64,000 nt of DNA from Microcebus murinus (GCF_040939455.1 NC_134117.1:47399001-47463000); one strand, 5' to 3'. Positions 50,605-63,680 are shown, numbered from the stretch's first letter. A program made the numbers and translations. The notes: generated from the letters alone by a model not told the origin.

Positions 50605-50760
50605 AGAACTCAGGCTCTAGAATCAGATAGAATCTGTGCTCAGCTGCATATGAGGTGTGACCTTGGTCAAGTCTCCTGCTTCTCTGAGCCTTAGTTTCCT
50701 CTCCTAGAACATAAAAATGATGTAAGGATTAACTTGCCTAATGCACGTAATATAGGCGTG
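50605..50760 (+). mobile_element. MIR SINE fragment
   Basis: CAGGCTCTAGAATCAGATAG, TGTGACCTTGGTCAAGTCTC and GAGCCTTAGTTTCCTCTCCT are in MIR order. A possible continuation (GGCACACAGTAAGCACCCAC) at about 51140 lies beyond an Alu. Confidence 0.82.
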
Positions 50761-50849
50761 ATTTTCAGAATATTTAGTGGGGCCATTAGGCAATCAGGAG
50801 AGGCACAGATCGTCATGTTGCGGAGGGAATCTAGAGGCGCCCCCCCTTC

Positions 50850-51069
50850 TTTTTTTTTTTGAGACAGAGTCTCACTTTGTTGCCCAGGCTAGAGTGAGTG
50901 CCATGGTGTCAGCCTAGCTCACAGCAACCTCAAACTCCTGGGCTCAAGCAATCCTGCTGCCTCTGCCTCCCTTTGCTCAGGCTGGTCTTGAACTCCTGAC
51001 CTTGAGCAATCCTCCTGCCTCGGCCTCCCAGAGTGCTAGGATTACAGGCATGAGCCACTGCATCCAGCC
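50850..51069 (-). mobile_element. Alu with internal deletion
   Basis: The right arm reads normally to GCCTCTGCCTCCC, then jumps to TTTGCTCAGGCTGGTCTTGA in the left arm. About 110 bp, including the linker, are lost. The rest is an ordinary lemur or J-type Alu. Confidence 0.9.
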
Positions 51070-51305
51070 GAAGCATTTCAATGATTTAATAGCCAGCATT
51101 TCAGCCTGGAGGAAAGTATGTACATAGCATGGTGTCGGTGTATGGCACACAGTAAGCACCCACCAAGTGTAAATTATTGTTCCTGTGATTTTTTAAAATT
51201 ATGAATACTGTTATTATTATGACTATATATATTCCCAGCCACAAGCTTTTGCTCTTATTGTTACCCTGCCTGAAGAGTGGCCGTGGGTTTAAATGAAGAA
51301 TGTGT

Positions 51306-51450
51306 GGCCGGGCGTGGTGGCTCACGCCTGTAATCCTAGCACTCTGGGAGGCCGAGGCGGGCAGATTGCTCGAGGTCAGGAGTTCGAAACCTGCCTGAGC
51401 AAGAGCAAGACCCCATCTCTACTATAAATAGAAAGAAATTAATTGGCCAA

Positions 51451-51508
<58 letters not shown>

Positions 51509-51693
51509 GTCAGGCATGGTGGCACATGCCTGTAGTCCCAGCTACTCTGGAGGCTGAGGCAGAAGGATTGCTTGAGCTCGGGAGTTTGAGGTTGCTGTGA
51601 GCTAGGCCGACGCCACGGCACTCACTCTAGCCTGGGCAACAAAGCGAGACTCTGTCTCAAAAAAATAAAATAAAATAAAATAAAAATAAAAAT
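51306..51693 (+). mobile_element. Alu, lemur type, with expanded linker
   Basis: Starts TGGCCGGGCGTGGTGGCTCA and ends in an AAAATAAAAT tail. TSD AATGAAGAATGTG at 51292-51304 and about 51695-51707. The linker's TATATA has grown into a long TA repeat. Confidence 0.96.
51454..51502 (+). repeat. TA microsatellite in Alu linker
   Basis: About 24 uninterrupted TA units arising from the short TATATA normally found after CCAACTAA in lemur Alus. It is expected to be length-variable. Confidence 0.97.
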
Positions 51694-51707
51694 GAATGAA
51701 GAATGTG

Positions 51708-53401
51708 GCCCAGCACAGATCTTTTTGTCAGTGGCACTTCCTGGTCAGTTTTCTGTTTCTATCATGACCCTCCTCAACCCCATCATAGCTCTTCCCCTAA
51801 GGATCCCTTTCTTCACCGACGTGTACCATGTTAATCAATCCATGGGCATGATTCAGGACCTTGCATGTGTGCAGCACTATGTCAAAATGCAGAGTCTGGG
51901 CCCTGCCCTAGAAACACCTCTTTGATGGCCTCCCTCAGCTGTTCCAAAGCCTTCAGTGATTCCCCATCCCAATGTCCAGGCCCATCTTCTGGCTCTCTTT
52001 TCCACACTTCATGTCTAGACTCATGGGACTGTTTGTCACTCTTCCTTAAACACACTAGGTAACTTCCTTCCTCCCTGGCTGTTCTATTTTGTCCACATGG
52101 CATATCCCCCCCTTCCACCTTCACCAGCTCAGCCTCCCCATGTTGCCTGAAAATGCCATTAAACTGTCTGATCTGTGCTTGTGCTAGTCCCTCTGTAGAA
52201 CACCTTCCTCCCACCTCTCTGCCCTCATCTCCCCTTCCTCTAACCAACCCTAACCTTATGTTACATCCTTCATAGAACTTTTCTGGCTCTAGAGATCTGC
52301 ATTGTTCATTTGAGATTATTAATACATTACCTTGTGTATAGTTTTACGTCTTTTTTTTTTTATAAGCCTTTTGTACTTCTATAGTTTTACATCTTTTAAC
52401 ACTTATGTTTTATATAATTTCTGCAGTTGTATCAGAGGCTCCTGGAGGAAGTTTTGCATCTATACATTTAAACATCCACAATAAGTGGTCAGTAAATATT
52501 TGAAGGTGGTGGTGACGATGAGGCCACTGCTAGTTCTGATTTCCATATCCCATGCGAGGATGCCCGGGAGATTTTGGAGTGGTGAACGGAATGGATAGGA
52601 TTAAAAGGATGTGGAAAGTAAGGAGGCCAGAGAAGACACTTTGAAGTAATTTATGCCAAGAGAAAGGTAATGGCAGAGGGAATGGGGAGGGTAGGACAAA
52701 TCTGAGCACTATCTGGAAGAGAGGAATGGCAGGATTAGAGGGCAGATTTGATCCAAGGGATGAGAGAGTAGAGCCAGAGGCAGGTGCTGAGGCCTGTTAC
52801 CTGTGGAAGATCGAAAGAATGGTGGATAAGTGAGTAGCATGTAGATGCAGAGACACGTTTGCTTTGTACGTGTTGAATTTAAGAGGACTCATGGACAAGT
52901 AAGGCCTGAAGACATAGAGTTAAGAGTCACAAGGTTAAGGCCATTAAAGGAAAGAATCAGTAGAAGAACTGTATCAAAAGAAAAGTAGACGTCAATGGAC
53001 TGAACCACGCCTCAATCCAAGGACTAGCCACTGAGGAGAGAGAAGGCTGGGCAGAGAAATAGGAAGATGCTAAGTCTAGAAAGCACAGTGTGGTGGAAAT
53101 CAACAGAGGATAGAGTGTGAAGAAGATTGAGTAGTCAGTGCCCGGGGAGACTGAAGGATCCAGACTGAGATGGCAGAGCAGGGTGTGGATAGGATGGAGA
53201 TAATCCTACCGTGGGGGAGCTGCTTTAGTGTGGTGGGGGCCACCATGAGAGGAAATGGGGGATGGGACAAGAGGAAATTGATTTAAACCATGGTCTTAAC
53301 CAGCAGCAGATGCAAGTAGCAGAACCCTATTCAAATCAGTGAAAGTATTAGAAGGGAATGTATTGAGAACATGGAGGGATATATCATGGTGGCACGGAAA
53401 A
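51708..53401. other. Single-copy or ancient-repeat DNA
   Basis: Complementary open frames at 51692-52247 have no domain I know. 52505-53340 is purine-rich and repetitive in feel (GATTAGAGGGCAGATTTGAT, GTGTTGAATTTAAGAGGACT) and resembles a mammalian repeat that I cannot name. No exon is supported. Confidence 0.4.
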
Positions 53402-53549
53402 TGTCAGGCGCCGGGACGCGGCAGCTTGCGGCCTCCCCATTGCTTCGCATCTCCACCACCGGCACTGCGCAAGGCCAGTTGGAGGGCACGCCGCCCAGGG
53501 CCCAGCATGCTGCCACCCTGTTTCTGGCCACGCTGCTTGCGTGATCCTG

Positions 53550-53657
53550 ATTGGGTAATTTTTGAATCCCACTGCTGTTGATTGGATGTTAAAGCTTGTT
53601 GCTGATTGGATGTTAAAGCTTGATGTTGATTGGATGTTAAAGCTTGTAGTTGATTGG
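53550..53657 (+). promoter_or_regulatory. Inverted CCAAT-box array (24-bp repeats)
   Basis: ATTGG lies at 53550, 53581, 53605, 53629 and 53653. From 53580 the unit GATTGGATGTTAAAGCTTG plus five variable bases repeats three times and starts a fourth. NF-Y binds CCAAT boxes in either orientation and helical phasing of spaced boxes is known to matter; binding here is inferred only. Confidence 0.85.
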
Positions 53658-53681
53658 ACGTTTTTTGAGCCCTACCAAGGG

Positions 53682-53689
53682 TATAAAAG
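53682..53689 (+). promoter_or_regulatory. TATA box of the LTR
   Basis: TATAAAAG sits 25 bp after the last ATTGG and about 90 bp before AATAAA. A transcription start would be expected near 53712-53718. Confidence 0.8.
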
Positions 53690-53776
53690 CAGGAGGAGAA
53701 CAAAGAAGGGGGAGGGCAGCAGATCAGAACAAAGGAAGAAAGCTGTGCACTAGCTGTGCTGAGCCTGCTGTGGGGG

Positions 53777-53782
53777 AATAAA
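53777..53782 (+). terminator. LTR polyadenylation signal
   Basis: AATAAA followed within ~25 bases by a GT-rich element (CGTGTGTTGCTTGG). The R region would run from about 53715 to about 53800. Confidence 0.75.
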
Positions 53783-53864
53783 GACTGTTCTCCAACTCTT
53801 CGTGTGTTGCTTGGTTCTTTCCCGGCTTAAGAGCTGTAGCACTAGCTGTATACTTGCCGCAACA

Positions 53865-54792
<928 letters not shown>

Positions 54793-54945
54793 CTAGTGAA
54801 TAAATGGAGGGGCTAAATTCAAGGAGAAGATAGGAAGTTTTTACTCTAGTGCTAGAGGGAAGATGAAGGACCAGCAGCGATGTGCTGATGTCAAGAAAAG
54901 GGAAAGCTGGGGGCTCCTAGTAGATACTAGAGTAGATAGATACAC

Positions 54946-55450
54946 TGAATAATGGCTCCCAAAGCTGTCTATGTCCTAGTCCCCAGAAACTGGGCATGTG
55001 TTATGCTGCATGCAGAGGGACTTTGCAGAGGTGAGTAAGTGAAAGAGCTCGAGATAGGAAGATCATCCTAGATTAGCCATGTGAGTAAGTGAATCACAAG
55101 GGGCCTTGTAGGAAGGAGGCAGGAATATCAGTCAGAGGAGGAGAGGTGACGATGAAAGCAGAGGTCAGAGGGAGAGAGAGAGAAAGAGAATTTGAAGATG
55201 TTCCGCTGCTGGCTTTGAAGATGGAGGAAGGGGCATGAGCCAAGAAATGTGGGTGGTCTCCAGAAGCTGGAAAAGACAAGGAAACAGATATTCCCATGGT
55301 GCCTCTAGAGGGAACAGGAGGAACACAGCTCTGCTTGCACCTTGATTATTTTGGGAATGCTGACCTCCATAACATTGCAATAATAAATCCGTGTGTTTTA
55401 GGCTGCTAGGTTTGTGGTGGTTTGTTATATCCCAACAGGAAACTCATACG
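54946..55450 (+). mobile_element. MLT1-type MaLR LTR
   Basis: TGAATAATGGCTCCCAAAGC, TATGTCCTAGTCCCCAGAAA, GGACTTTGCAGAGGTGAGTA, TCCAGAAGCTGGAAAAGACA, TTGCAATAATAAATCCGTGT and a final CAACAGGAAACTCATACGA follow the MLT1 LTR order from start to end. Near complete, diverged. Confidence 0.85.
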
Positions 55451-55619
55451 ATCTCTCAATTTTTTTTTTCTGACAAGTATGTGATGTCCTTTGCTAAGTG
55501 CTAATGTGCAGGGATGAAGAGGGTACCTTGGAGGGTGCCTGGAGTAAGCACAGGAGCTGTGACAGAGTCAGTGAGAGTCCCAAGTAGACGGCAGACTGTA
55601 GGATTTGGATAATAATATT

Positions 55620-55858
55620 CATAGTAGGGATAATACGCACTGAAACTTATTGAAGGCTCACTCACTATGTGCCGGGTGCTGTACTAAGTGCTTTTCATAA
55701 ATTACATCATTTAATACTCTCAATAACTCCCTGACATAGGTCCTCTTATCAGCTCTATTTACTCATGAGAAAACTAAGGCACAGAAAAGTTGAGGGTCTT
55801 GTCTTGAACCCAGGAATTCTGGCTCTGAAGTCTATACAAAAGCTCCACTGTGCCATAC
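55620..55858 (-). mobile_element. MIR SINE
   Basis: ACTCACTATGTGCCGGGTGC, TGTACTAAGTGCTTTTCATA, ACTCATGAGAAAACTAAGGC and GAACCCAGGAATTCTGGCTC follow minus-strand MIR order over almost the whole element. Confidence 0.9.
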
Positions 55859-55902
55859 GATGAGGTGGGTCTATTCTTTCATCTTGTTCCTGAAGTCTTT
55901 TT

Positions 55903-56169
55903 ACATATTTATTTATTTTTTGTCAATACGTAATTTTTGTACATATTCATGGGGTACACATAATATTTGGTTCCATGCATGCATAGACTATATAAGGATT
56001 AAGTCAGAGTATTTGGGTGTCCATCACCTCAAATATTTACCCCACGTCTTGGGAACATTTCAAGTCCTCTCTTCTAGCTACTTGGAAATATACAGTACAC
56101 TATTACTAACTACAGTCACCCTGCCCTGTCATGGAACACTAGGACTTGCTCCTTCTGTCTAACGGCTGC
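55903..56169 (-). mobile_element. 5'-truncated L1 3' UTR insertion
   Basis: TCATGGGGTACACATAATAT, then GTGTCCATCACCTCAAATAT and AACTACAGTCACCCTGCCCT, is the 3' UTR of an L1MA/L1MB-like element. The flanks TCCTGAAGTCTTTTA (about 55888-55902) and TTCTGAAGTCTTATG (about 56170-56184) are the TSD. Confidence 0.87.
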
Positions 56170-56740
56170 TTCTGAAGTCTTATGTCTGGGTCTGAAATCA
56201 GATGGGGGCCTGACACTGGGCACTACATGACCTTCAGCAGATGTCGCTCCAGCAGAGGAGCTCACGGTCCGGTGAGGGTGGCGTGGCACAGCCAGGCTGC
56301 CGTTCTTTTCCTCTGGCCCTCTGTCTTCCGCTGTCCTACATTTACTTCTGCATGAGCTCCTCTGATTTTCTCTCTGTTCATAACATCTACTTCTCAGATC
56401 CCTTCTGAAGAGCCACATAATGGAAGCAGGATTATAGTAAAACTAAGTTTTTCTGAGTGTCAGACTTACAAATAGAGTAGAATGAGTTACGCATTCTCCT
56501 CTGAGTTAGAGTGGACACCTCATGAATGGTACTGATCTCCCTGTGGAAGGCATATGTAATAATTGGAGATAAGCTCCAGTAAAATAAGTATTCATAGGTT
56601 GAGAGTTTTGAATTTGCACAGCATATATAGGATGTCCTTTAGAAGACCTAGACTGCTATTCAAGTTTAGTAAACTGGGCTATGTGAAAACCAAATTGGGA
56701 CTGTTGAAAGGAGTTTCCAGACCCCTGCCCTTGCTCCCCC
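56170..56740. other. Single-copy DNA
   Basis: No gene is recognised. A 100-codon minus frame (56116-56418) and a plus frame (56563-56865) lack domains; the latter runs into an Alu. Confidence 0.45.
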
Positions 56741-57026
56741 CCTTTTTTGGCAATAGAGTCTTGCTCTGTTGCCTGGCTGGAGTGCAGTGGCATCATCGTA
56801 GCTCACTACAACCCCAAACTCCTGGGCTCAAGCAATCCTCTTGCCTCAGACTCCAGAGTAGCTAGGACTACAGGCACATGCTACCATGACTGACTAATTT
56901 TTTTTACTTTTTGTAGAGACAGGGTCTTGCTATGTTGCTCAGGCTTGAACTCCTGGCCTCAAGTGATCCTCCCACCTTGGCCACTTGAAGTGGTAGGATT
57001 ATAGGCATGAGTCACTGTGCCCAGCC
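56741..57026 (-). mobile_element. Alu, old J-like
   Basis: AGAGTCTTGCTCTGTTGCCT through CACTGTGCCCAGCC. No lemur linker. TCCAGACCC before (about 56717) and after (57027) is a possible aged TSD. Confidence 0.9.
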
Positions 57027-57479
57027 TCCAGACCCTTTTTGATGCTATTTTCAATTCTCTCCACCATGCTCCTCACAGAAAATCATCTGGACTTTGAAAG
57101 TCAAAGGTTTGATAGTTATTGACCAAAAATAAAACTCAGGCACTTTGGTGCGTTATGCATGCTGAGAAAGATAGTATTTTGTCATGCTCTACAATATGCA
57201 TTGCACTCCTATTGTATTTTGAGAACAATGCTAGACTCTGTAGGGGGTACAGAGAATGAACATGACTTCCCTGATTTCAGGGAGCTCTTTTAGTAGAAGA
57301 ATCTGGTTTAGAATCAAAGAGGGCTAAGATTAAACTTCTAGTTATCTTTTGAAAGCTCTGAGAGATAGACCTTTGGATATACTGTGATTCCAACAATAGA
57401 GCGCAGAGCAGATTAGTTTGTATTAATAAGGTGGTACAGAATTGTCATTATGGCCTGGGTGCTGCACCCTCACACACCC
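57027..57479. other. Single-copy DNA
   Basis: No gene or repeat is recognised. Confidence 0.5.
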
Positions 57480-58030
<551 letters not shown>

Positions 58031-58099
58031 TCAGGAAGGAATCAGTGCCAGGGATCTACTGATAGTTCTTGGGCACAGAAACTCCTTAATGTCCCATCA

Positions 58100-58480
58100 T
58101 TTAATTGTCCTTTGAGCTCTGTCATTACTAGCTATCAGGGTTGCCAGATTTAGCATATAAAAATATAGGACACCTAGATAAATTTGAATTTCAGGTAAGC
58201 AATGAATAATTTTAGTGTAAGTATGCTCTAAATATTGCTTGAGACATACTTCTATTGATTCATTATTCATTGCTTATCTAAAATTCAAATTCAGCTGGAC
58301 ATTTTGTATTTTGTCCAGCAACCCTATTAGCCTAGTAGCTGTGCGATGTTAAACAAGTTGTTTAACTTTTCTGTCTCTCATTTTACTCATCTGCGAAATG
58401 AGGAATTTAATGGGTTATTGTAAGTACTTAGTATAGTGACTGGCTCATAGCTCATGGTGAGTGCTCTGTGCATCATATTA
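58100..58480 (+). mobile_element. MIR SINE split by a MITE
   Basis: GAGCTCTGTCATTACTAGCT (58113-58133) is the start of a MIR core that resumes at 58333 with TAGTAGCTGTGCGATGTTAA and continues through TTTTACTCATCTGCGAAATG and ATAGTGACTGGCTCATAGCT. Confidence 0.82.
58134..58332. mobile_element. Palindromic hAT-like MITE (MER53-like)
   Basis: Left end CAGGGTTGCCAGATTTAGCA, right end GTCCAGCAACCCTATT. The whole element is a long imperfect palindrome: the left AATTTGAATTTCAGGTAAGC pairs with the right GCTTATCTAAAATTCAAATT. The flanks TACTAGCT (58126-58133) and TAGTAGCT (58333-58340) match at 7 of 8, as expected for an 8-bp hAT-type duplication. Length (~190-200 bp) and ends fit MER53 as I remember it. 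Confidence 0.75.
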
Positions 58481-59153
58481 AGTATGAAGCTTACCATGAG
58501 GTTGTGCTTGGTTAATGCCACATTGCTGGTGGTAAGGTCTGGAATAGTAATATTGAGAATTCAAGAGAAATTTTAAAAAATTATGTTTTCATTTCTATTG
58601 CATTTAGCATTTCATTTGGAATTATCTTTAAAAATGCAACCTCGAACTGAAATAAAAAGAGACTCCATCCTTGTAATAACTCCCTTTGGCTTTAATAATT
58701 TTCACTCTCCCATAAATTCTTCTGACAAGATTGACAACCATCAAGGAAAATTCAATTCTCACTTTCTGTTTATGCAATTTTGCCCTCTGGAACAGTGCTG
58801 AGCTAAAGTTGAAACTGAAAAGCTATTGTTCAGTTTCTTCCTTCTGCAGAGTTGCAAAAAGCTTGTCTGAGGAGTTTTTAGAAGTTTCAAGCCAGTTTTG
58901 TTTTTCCAATATAAGCTTTTGGCACTGAGAGTGTCTCAGATGAGGGACTCTGAATCTGAGGTGTACTTGCAGTTCTGATGGGGAGTTTAATTTAACCCTG
59001 ATATTGTGTTTCAAATTTGTCAGAGGTTAGTATTTGCCATCGTTTTTTTTTTTTTCCTCAATCAGAGTAATCAATAGCTAAAGTCATTGACTTTACAAGC
59101 CTTTGGTCTGAAAAAGTGTATTTCAAATAAAATTATTTCTCCTTCACTTGAGC
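58481..59153. other. AT-rich single-copy DNA
   Basis: No gene or repeat is recognised. Short frames at 58583-59014 overlap on both strands. Confidence 0.45.
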
Positions 59154-59521
59154 TGTCTTAGTCTGTTTTGTGTTGCTATAACAGAACGCCACACACTGAG
59201 TATTTAATAATGAGCAGGAATTTATTGGCTCACAGCACTGAAGGCTGTGAAGTCCAATATCAAGTCCCTTCTTGTAGTGCTATCATGTGGTGCAGTGTGA
59301 GACAGAGAGAGTCCATGCACAAGAGCTGAGCTCACCCTTTTACGGTGAATCTACTTCCTTGATAACAAAGCCACTTCTGCAATAAAGGCATTAATCCACT
59401 TATGAGGGCAGAGACCTCATGGCCCAATCACCTCTCAAAGGTCCCCTCACCTCCTAACTGTTACAATGGCAATCAGATGTCAACATGAGTTTTGGAGAGG
59501 ACAAACAGTCAAACCATAGCA
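59154..59521 (-). mobile_element. MST/MLT1-type MaLR LTR
   Basis: TGTCTTAGTCTGTTTTGTGT at the left, GGAATTTATTGGCTCACAGC, GGCATTAATCCACTTATGAG and CAAACCATAGCA at the right follow an MST-type LTR on the minus strand from end to end (TG...CA). About 370 bp, with some internal loss. Confidence 0.9.
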
Positions 59522-60537
59522 CGTAGTATCCCCATCCCCACAAAACTACACTAGTCAAAATTCTACTTATCTTTCCAAATTCTAATAAGTGCCACTTCCT
59601 TGAAGCTATCTCAGAGTAATGCTAAAATTAAACTTTGTGAGAACATTTATCATTGTCTTCAGATGCTAGTGTCCTTTCCCTGGGGAATAGGGGCAAAAAC
59701 CATCTGCAATTCATCTTTGAATTCCCTATGATACCTTGCAGGTAACAGACTGTGTGATACATTTGTGGTAGGGAGCTGAAAACCTATGTACATTAGATAG
59801 GACTCCGATGTCACTACAAACAGCTCATGTTTGAACAAATATTCACCTTTGCAAACTAACCTGAAAGAGTTGCTTTCCCTAGAATAGGTGAGATTCAAAT
59901 AAGGGAAAAAATAGAGATTTTAAAAAATGTCCATCAGCAATATAGTATTTATGTTCTCAGTTGCCATAGACAAAATAGGTTGGGTGAGGCATGAATAATT
60001 CACAGTGGACATAGGAAATAAGTAGTTTGATGGAAATTATCTGAGTTAGGGAGAGAATTCCCTTTTGCCCTCAAGGGGAGAAGGATGCTATCTATCAGGG
60101 CCAAGGGCTGGTCTTACGACTCCAACCCAGTATTAAAGGGTTGGACCTCTCGTCTGGGTTGGGCATTCTCCATTTCCCCACTGGCTTTGCCTGCCCCACC
60201 CATTCTCTGCTCTGTCTGCTCTGTGCCCAGGAGGCTGAACTTTTCTGACCATATCTCTTGTTTACCTGCTAGCTTTCCAGTGGATTTGGCCCACAGAAGG
60301 CACCAGCAGGACAGGAAGAAGAGGTTGGAGAATTCTTTTCCTATTTTACACTGCATCCCTGATAGCAGCTGGGTCCCTCCACCAAGACTGACAGCTTCTT
60401 CTGGGCACCTTCTCCATAAATGGTTCAGCTTCCCCAGGTCCTGTGGGTGGTAACAGTTTCCCACTATTGCTACCCTGTGGGTGCCTCACCACCCCTTGTT
60501 TCCTAAACCCTGCCCTCACCTCTATGACAAGTCCTTT
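59522..60537. other. Single-copy DNA
   Basis: The 122-codon plus frame (60085-60453) faces a 116-codon minus frame over the same bases. Neither has a domain I know and neither is called. Confidence 0.45.
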
Positions 60538-60553
60538 CATTAATCTTTCTTTC

Positions 60554-60881
<328 letters not shown>

Positions 60882-60897
60882 TCATTAATCTTTCTTT

Positions 60898-61398
60898 ACG
60901 TGAAACATCTGGAGTAAATTTTTGTTGTTGCTGAAATGCTAATAGTCGCACCACCTAACGCAAATATTTAAACAAGTTGGAGCATTTTAAGAAAGGCTTA
61001 AAAATCTTTGCTTAGTAAGCCTTCCTAGGATACTGACTCTGACCCAGACCCTGCCTTAGGGGTTGGTGGCAGAGTCAGTACACAGGAAAAAAGACCTGGT
61101 CTCTGCTTTTAAGCTAGTCATAATCAAGTGCTACAGTCTCTAAAGAGATATTTAGATTCTGGGAAGAAAAAAGTTTATATAAAATATGAGACACAATCAA
61201 TATATATGTATTGATTAATAGTATGTAGAACAGAGGACAATTTTGACAAGTGAGAGGGAATTCCCAGGGCACAGAGGTGTTGAGCATGGTGTCCTCACTT
61301 TTCTTTGCTTTTGGATTATTATGCCTAATTGCATTTTTTTGTGCTGCTACATACCATCAACAAGGTTAACAATATAGCAATAATAACGTTAATGAGAC
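60898..61398. other. Single-copy DNA
   Basis: No gene or repeat is recognised. Confidence 0.5.
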
Positions 61399-61617
61399 AG
61401 TTGGGCACAATGGCTTGCACCTGTAATCCCAGCATTTTGCGAGGCTGAGGCAGGAGGATCCCTTGAAGCCAGGAGTTCAAGACCAGCCTGAGCAACATAG
61501 ACAGACTCCATCTCTACAACAACAACAAAAAAATTAGCCATGTGTGGTGGTGCACACCTGTAGTTCCATGTACAACCTAGGCAACAGAGTGAGACCCTGC
61601 CTTTATTAAAAAAAAAA
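61399..61617 (+). mobile_element. Alu, old, right arm internally deleted
   Basis: AGTTGGGCACAATGGCTTGC start and GCCTGAGCAACATAGACAGA; the right arm jumps from TGTAGTTCCATGTAC to AACCTAGGCAACAGAGTGAG, losing roughly 80 bp. Poly-A tail near 61605. Confidence 0.9.
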
Positions 61618-62539
61618 TGTAATGAGATGAGAAATGACTTTGAAAATCTTTTGTACCATAAAGAGATTTGCTGGTTATCTTGTGACAATTTAAAATAAAA
61701 ATTAAGATTAAAAGCTAATCTTAAAGATGTTGGGCATTTTTCTTTTATAAAACAGAGAAATACTCAAAATTTGTTATGTTTGTGTGCATGAAGACAAGTG
61801 GCTATCAAGTATATTCTATTCAGGAGATTTAAAAAAATTAAACATACTTGATGTATCCCTTCAAGTTAAAAATTGTTCTAAAATAATGAGAAAGTAACTA
61901 CTTTGCAAAACAAAAATGAAAACAAAAAACTCCACAAAATCATGCTACAAAGAGTATTTTGAAAAGAGATATTTAAAAATGTATATACATCATTATATAA
62001 TTTTTGTGGCCAAAATTAATGTAGTGATTTTTTACCTATTAAAAATTCTCATATCTGCACACTTAAACTTGGTAACAAAATTTTCTAAATCTGTGAATGA
62101 ATCTTTCAAATGAAGAATTTTAGAAATTATTGAGCTCATTTGTTAAAAATACATATTGTATTCTTTTCCAATTAGTTTGGAAATGACAGAGAGACATTAA
62201 GAAGATGAAAATGTACTAGGACAATTCTTAAAAGAGGTATTTTTCATGTTTGATGTATGGAATGAAAAATTTGAGTATGACAATTCAATAAGTATAGCCA
62301 ATGACACGTTCCTTCCATTCGACTCTATGAGTTTTTGTGAGGTATTTTTCCAGCTATGTGAGATATTAAAACCAAATACTATTGAAATTAACTGTAGCTA
62401 GAATCAGAGCTCCATCACTAAATGTTTTATCAAGAGTTTCAATAATGAAGCATACACAATCCCACTGCTCTCATTAAATAATAAATAATTAAACATTTCT
62501 TGTTTAATTCAATTAAACATAATGTCACTTTTAGTTAAT
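61618..62539. other. AT-rich single-copy DNA
   Basis: No gene or repeat is recognised. Confidence 0.5.
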
Positions 62540-63336
62540 GCACAATAACCATGTTTCAGTCAATGACAGTCCCCGTATATAACTGTGGCCCCATAAGATT
62601 ATATTGGAACCAAAAAAATTCTTATTACCCAGTGACATCATAGCTGTCCCAATGTTGTAGTGCAATGCATTAGTCACTTGATTGTGGTGACACTATGGTT
62701 AGGAAACCTACTGTGCTGCCAGTGCTATAAAACTGCAGTCCCTAGGCCCCGGGCCTCAGACTGGTACCACAGAGAAAGGTAGGGACTGCAGGGACTGGGC
62801 TGCAGAGAAATTGTCTTTCTTGAAACTTAGGAAGTGGGGTGTGTGCAGCAGGAGGTGAGCAGCGGGCTTGACCTGTATTTACAGCTGCTCCCCATCACTT
62901 GCATCACCGCCTGAGCTCTGCCTCCCACCCCCACCACCCCCTCAGTCTGTGGAAAAATTGTCTCCCATGAAACTGGCCCTGGGTGCCAAAATGGTTGGGG
63001 ACCACTGAAAAAGTATAGAATGTACAATTATGTAAGGTACATATGCTTGATAAAGATAATAAATGACTATTTTACTGGCTCATATATTTATCATACTATA
63101 CTTTTTATCATTATTTTAGAGTGTACTTATAAAATATGTTAGCTGTAAAACAGCCTTAGGCAGGTCCTGCAGGGGATATTCCAGAAGAAGGCATTGCTAT
63201 CATAGGAGATGTCAGCTTCATGGGGGCTTTTATCACCCCTGAAGACCTTCCAGTGGGATAAGATGTGGGAGACAGTGATATTGATGATCCTGACTCCTGT
63301 AGGCCTAGGCTACTGTGTGTTTGTGTCTTGTTTTTT
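62540..63336. mobile_element. DNA-transposon-like repeat, split by MER1 element
   Basis: GTTTCAGTCAATGACAGTCC, ATAACTGTGGCCCCATAAGA, TTTAGAGTGTACTTATAAAA, AGACAGTGATATTGATGATC and TAGGCCTAGGCTACTGTGTG match a primate repeat I recognise (probably a Tigger-type nonautonomous element), in order. It is interrupted at 62736-63007 and cut at the right by an Alu. Confidence 0.6.
62736..63007. mobile_element. MER1-type hAT element
   Basis: CAGTCCCTAGGCCCCGGGCC at the left, then GCAGCAGGAGGTGAGCAGCG, TATTTACAGCTGCTCCCCAT, GTGGAAAAATTGTCTCCCAT and GGTTGGGGACCACTG at the right, as in MER1. It is internally deleted relative to the longer forms and has no clear TSD. Confidence 0.78.
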
Positions 63337-63674
<338 letters not shown>

Positions 63675-63680
63675 TGTGTC

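Larger units (their letters stand above)
53402..53864 (+). mobile_element. Retroviral LTR with CCAAT-box array
   Basis: Bounded by TGTCAGGCGCC and CCGCAACA, 463 bp. U3 holds a GC-rich start, then five inverted CCAAT boxes (ATTGG) with the last four exactly 24 bp apart, then TATAAAAG at 53682. A polyadenylation signal AATAAA lies at 53777, followed by the GT-rich CGTGTGTTGCTTGG and a U5-like end. This U3-R-U5 order is that of a retroviral LTR. No PBS, gag or pol was seen after it, and the flanks look like host DNA, so it is a solo LTR. GGAA is present at 53396-53399 and 53867-53870 but is offset from the TG...CA ends, so the TSD is unproven. It is not related by eye to the other LTRs here. Confidence 0.82.

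Noticed and set aside
53331..53753. Short protein gene in the LTR (80-codon and 99-codon frames)
   Set aside because: The repeated SNQQQALT-type residues on the minus frame come from the 24-bp CCAAT repeat and not from a protein.
60085..60464. Paired plus (122 codons) and minus (116 codons) frames
   Set aside because: Overlapping open frames on both strands with no domain; typical of chance in stop-poor DNA.
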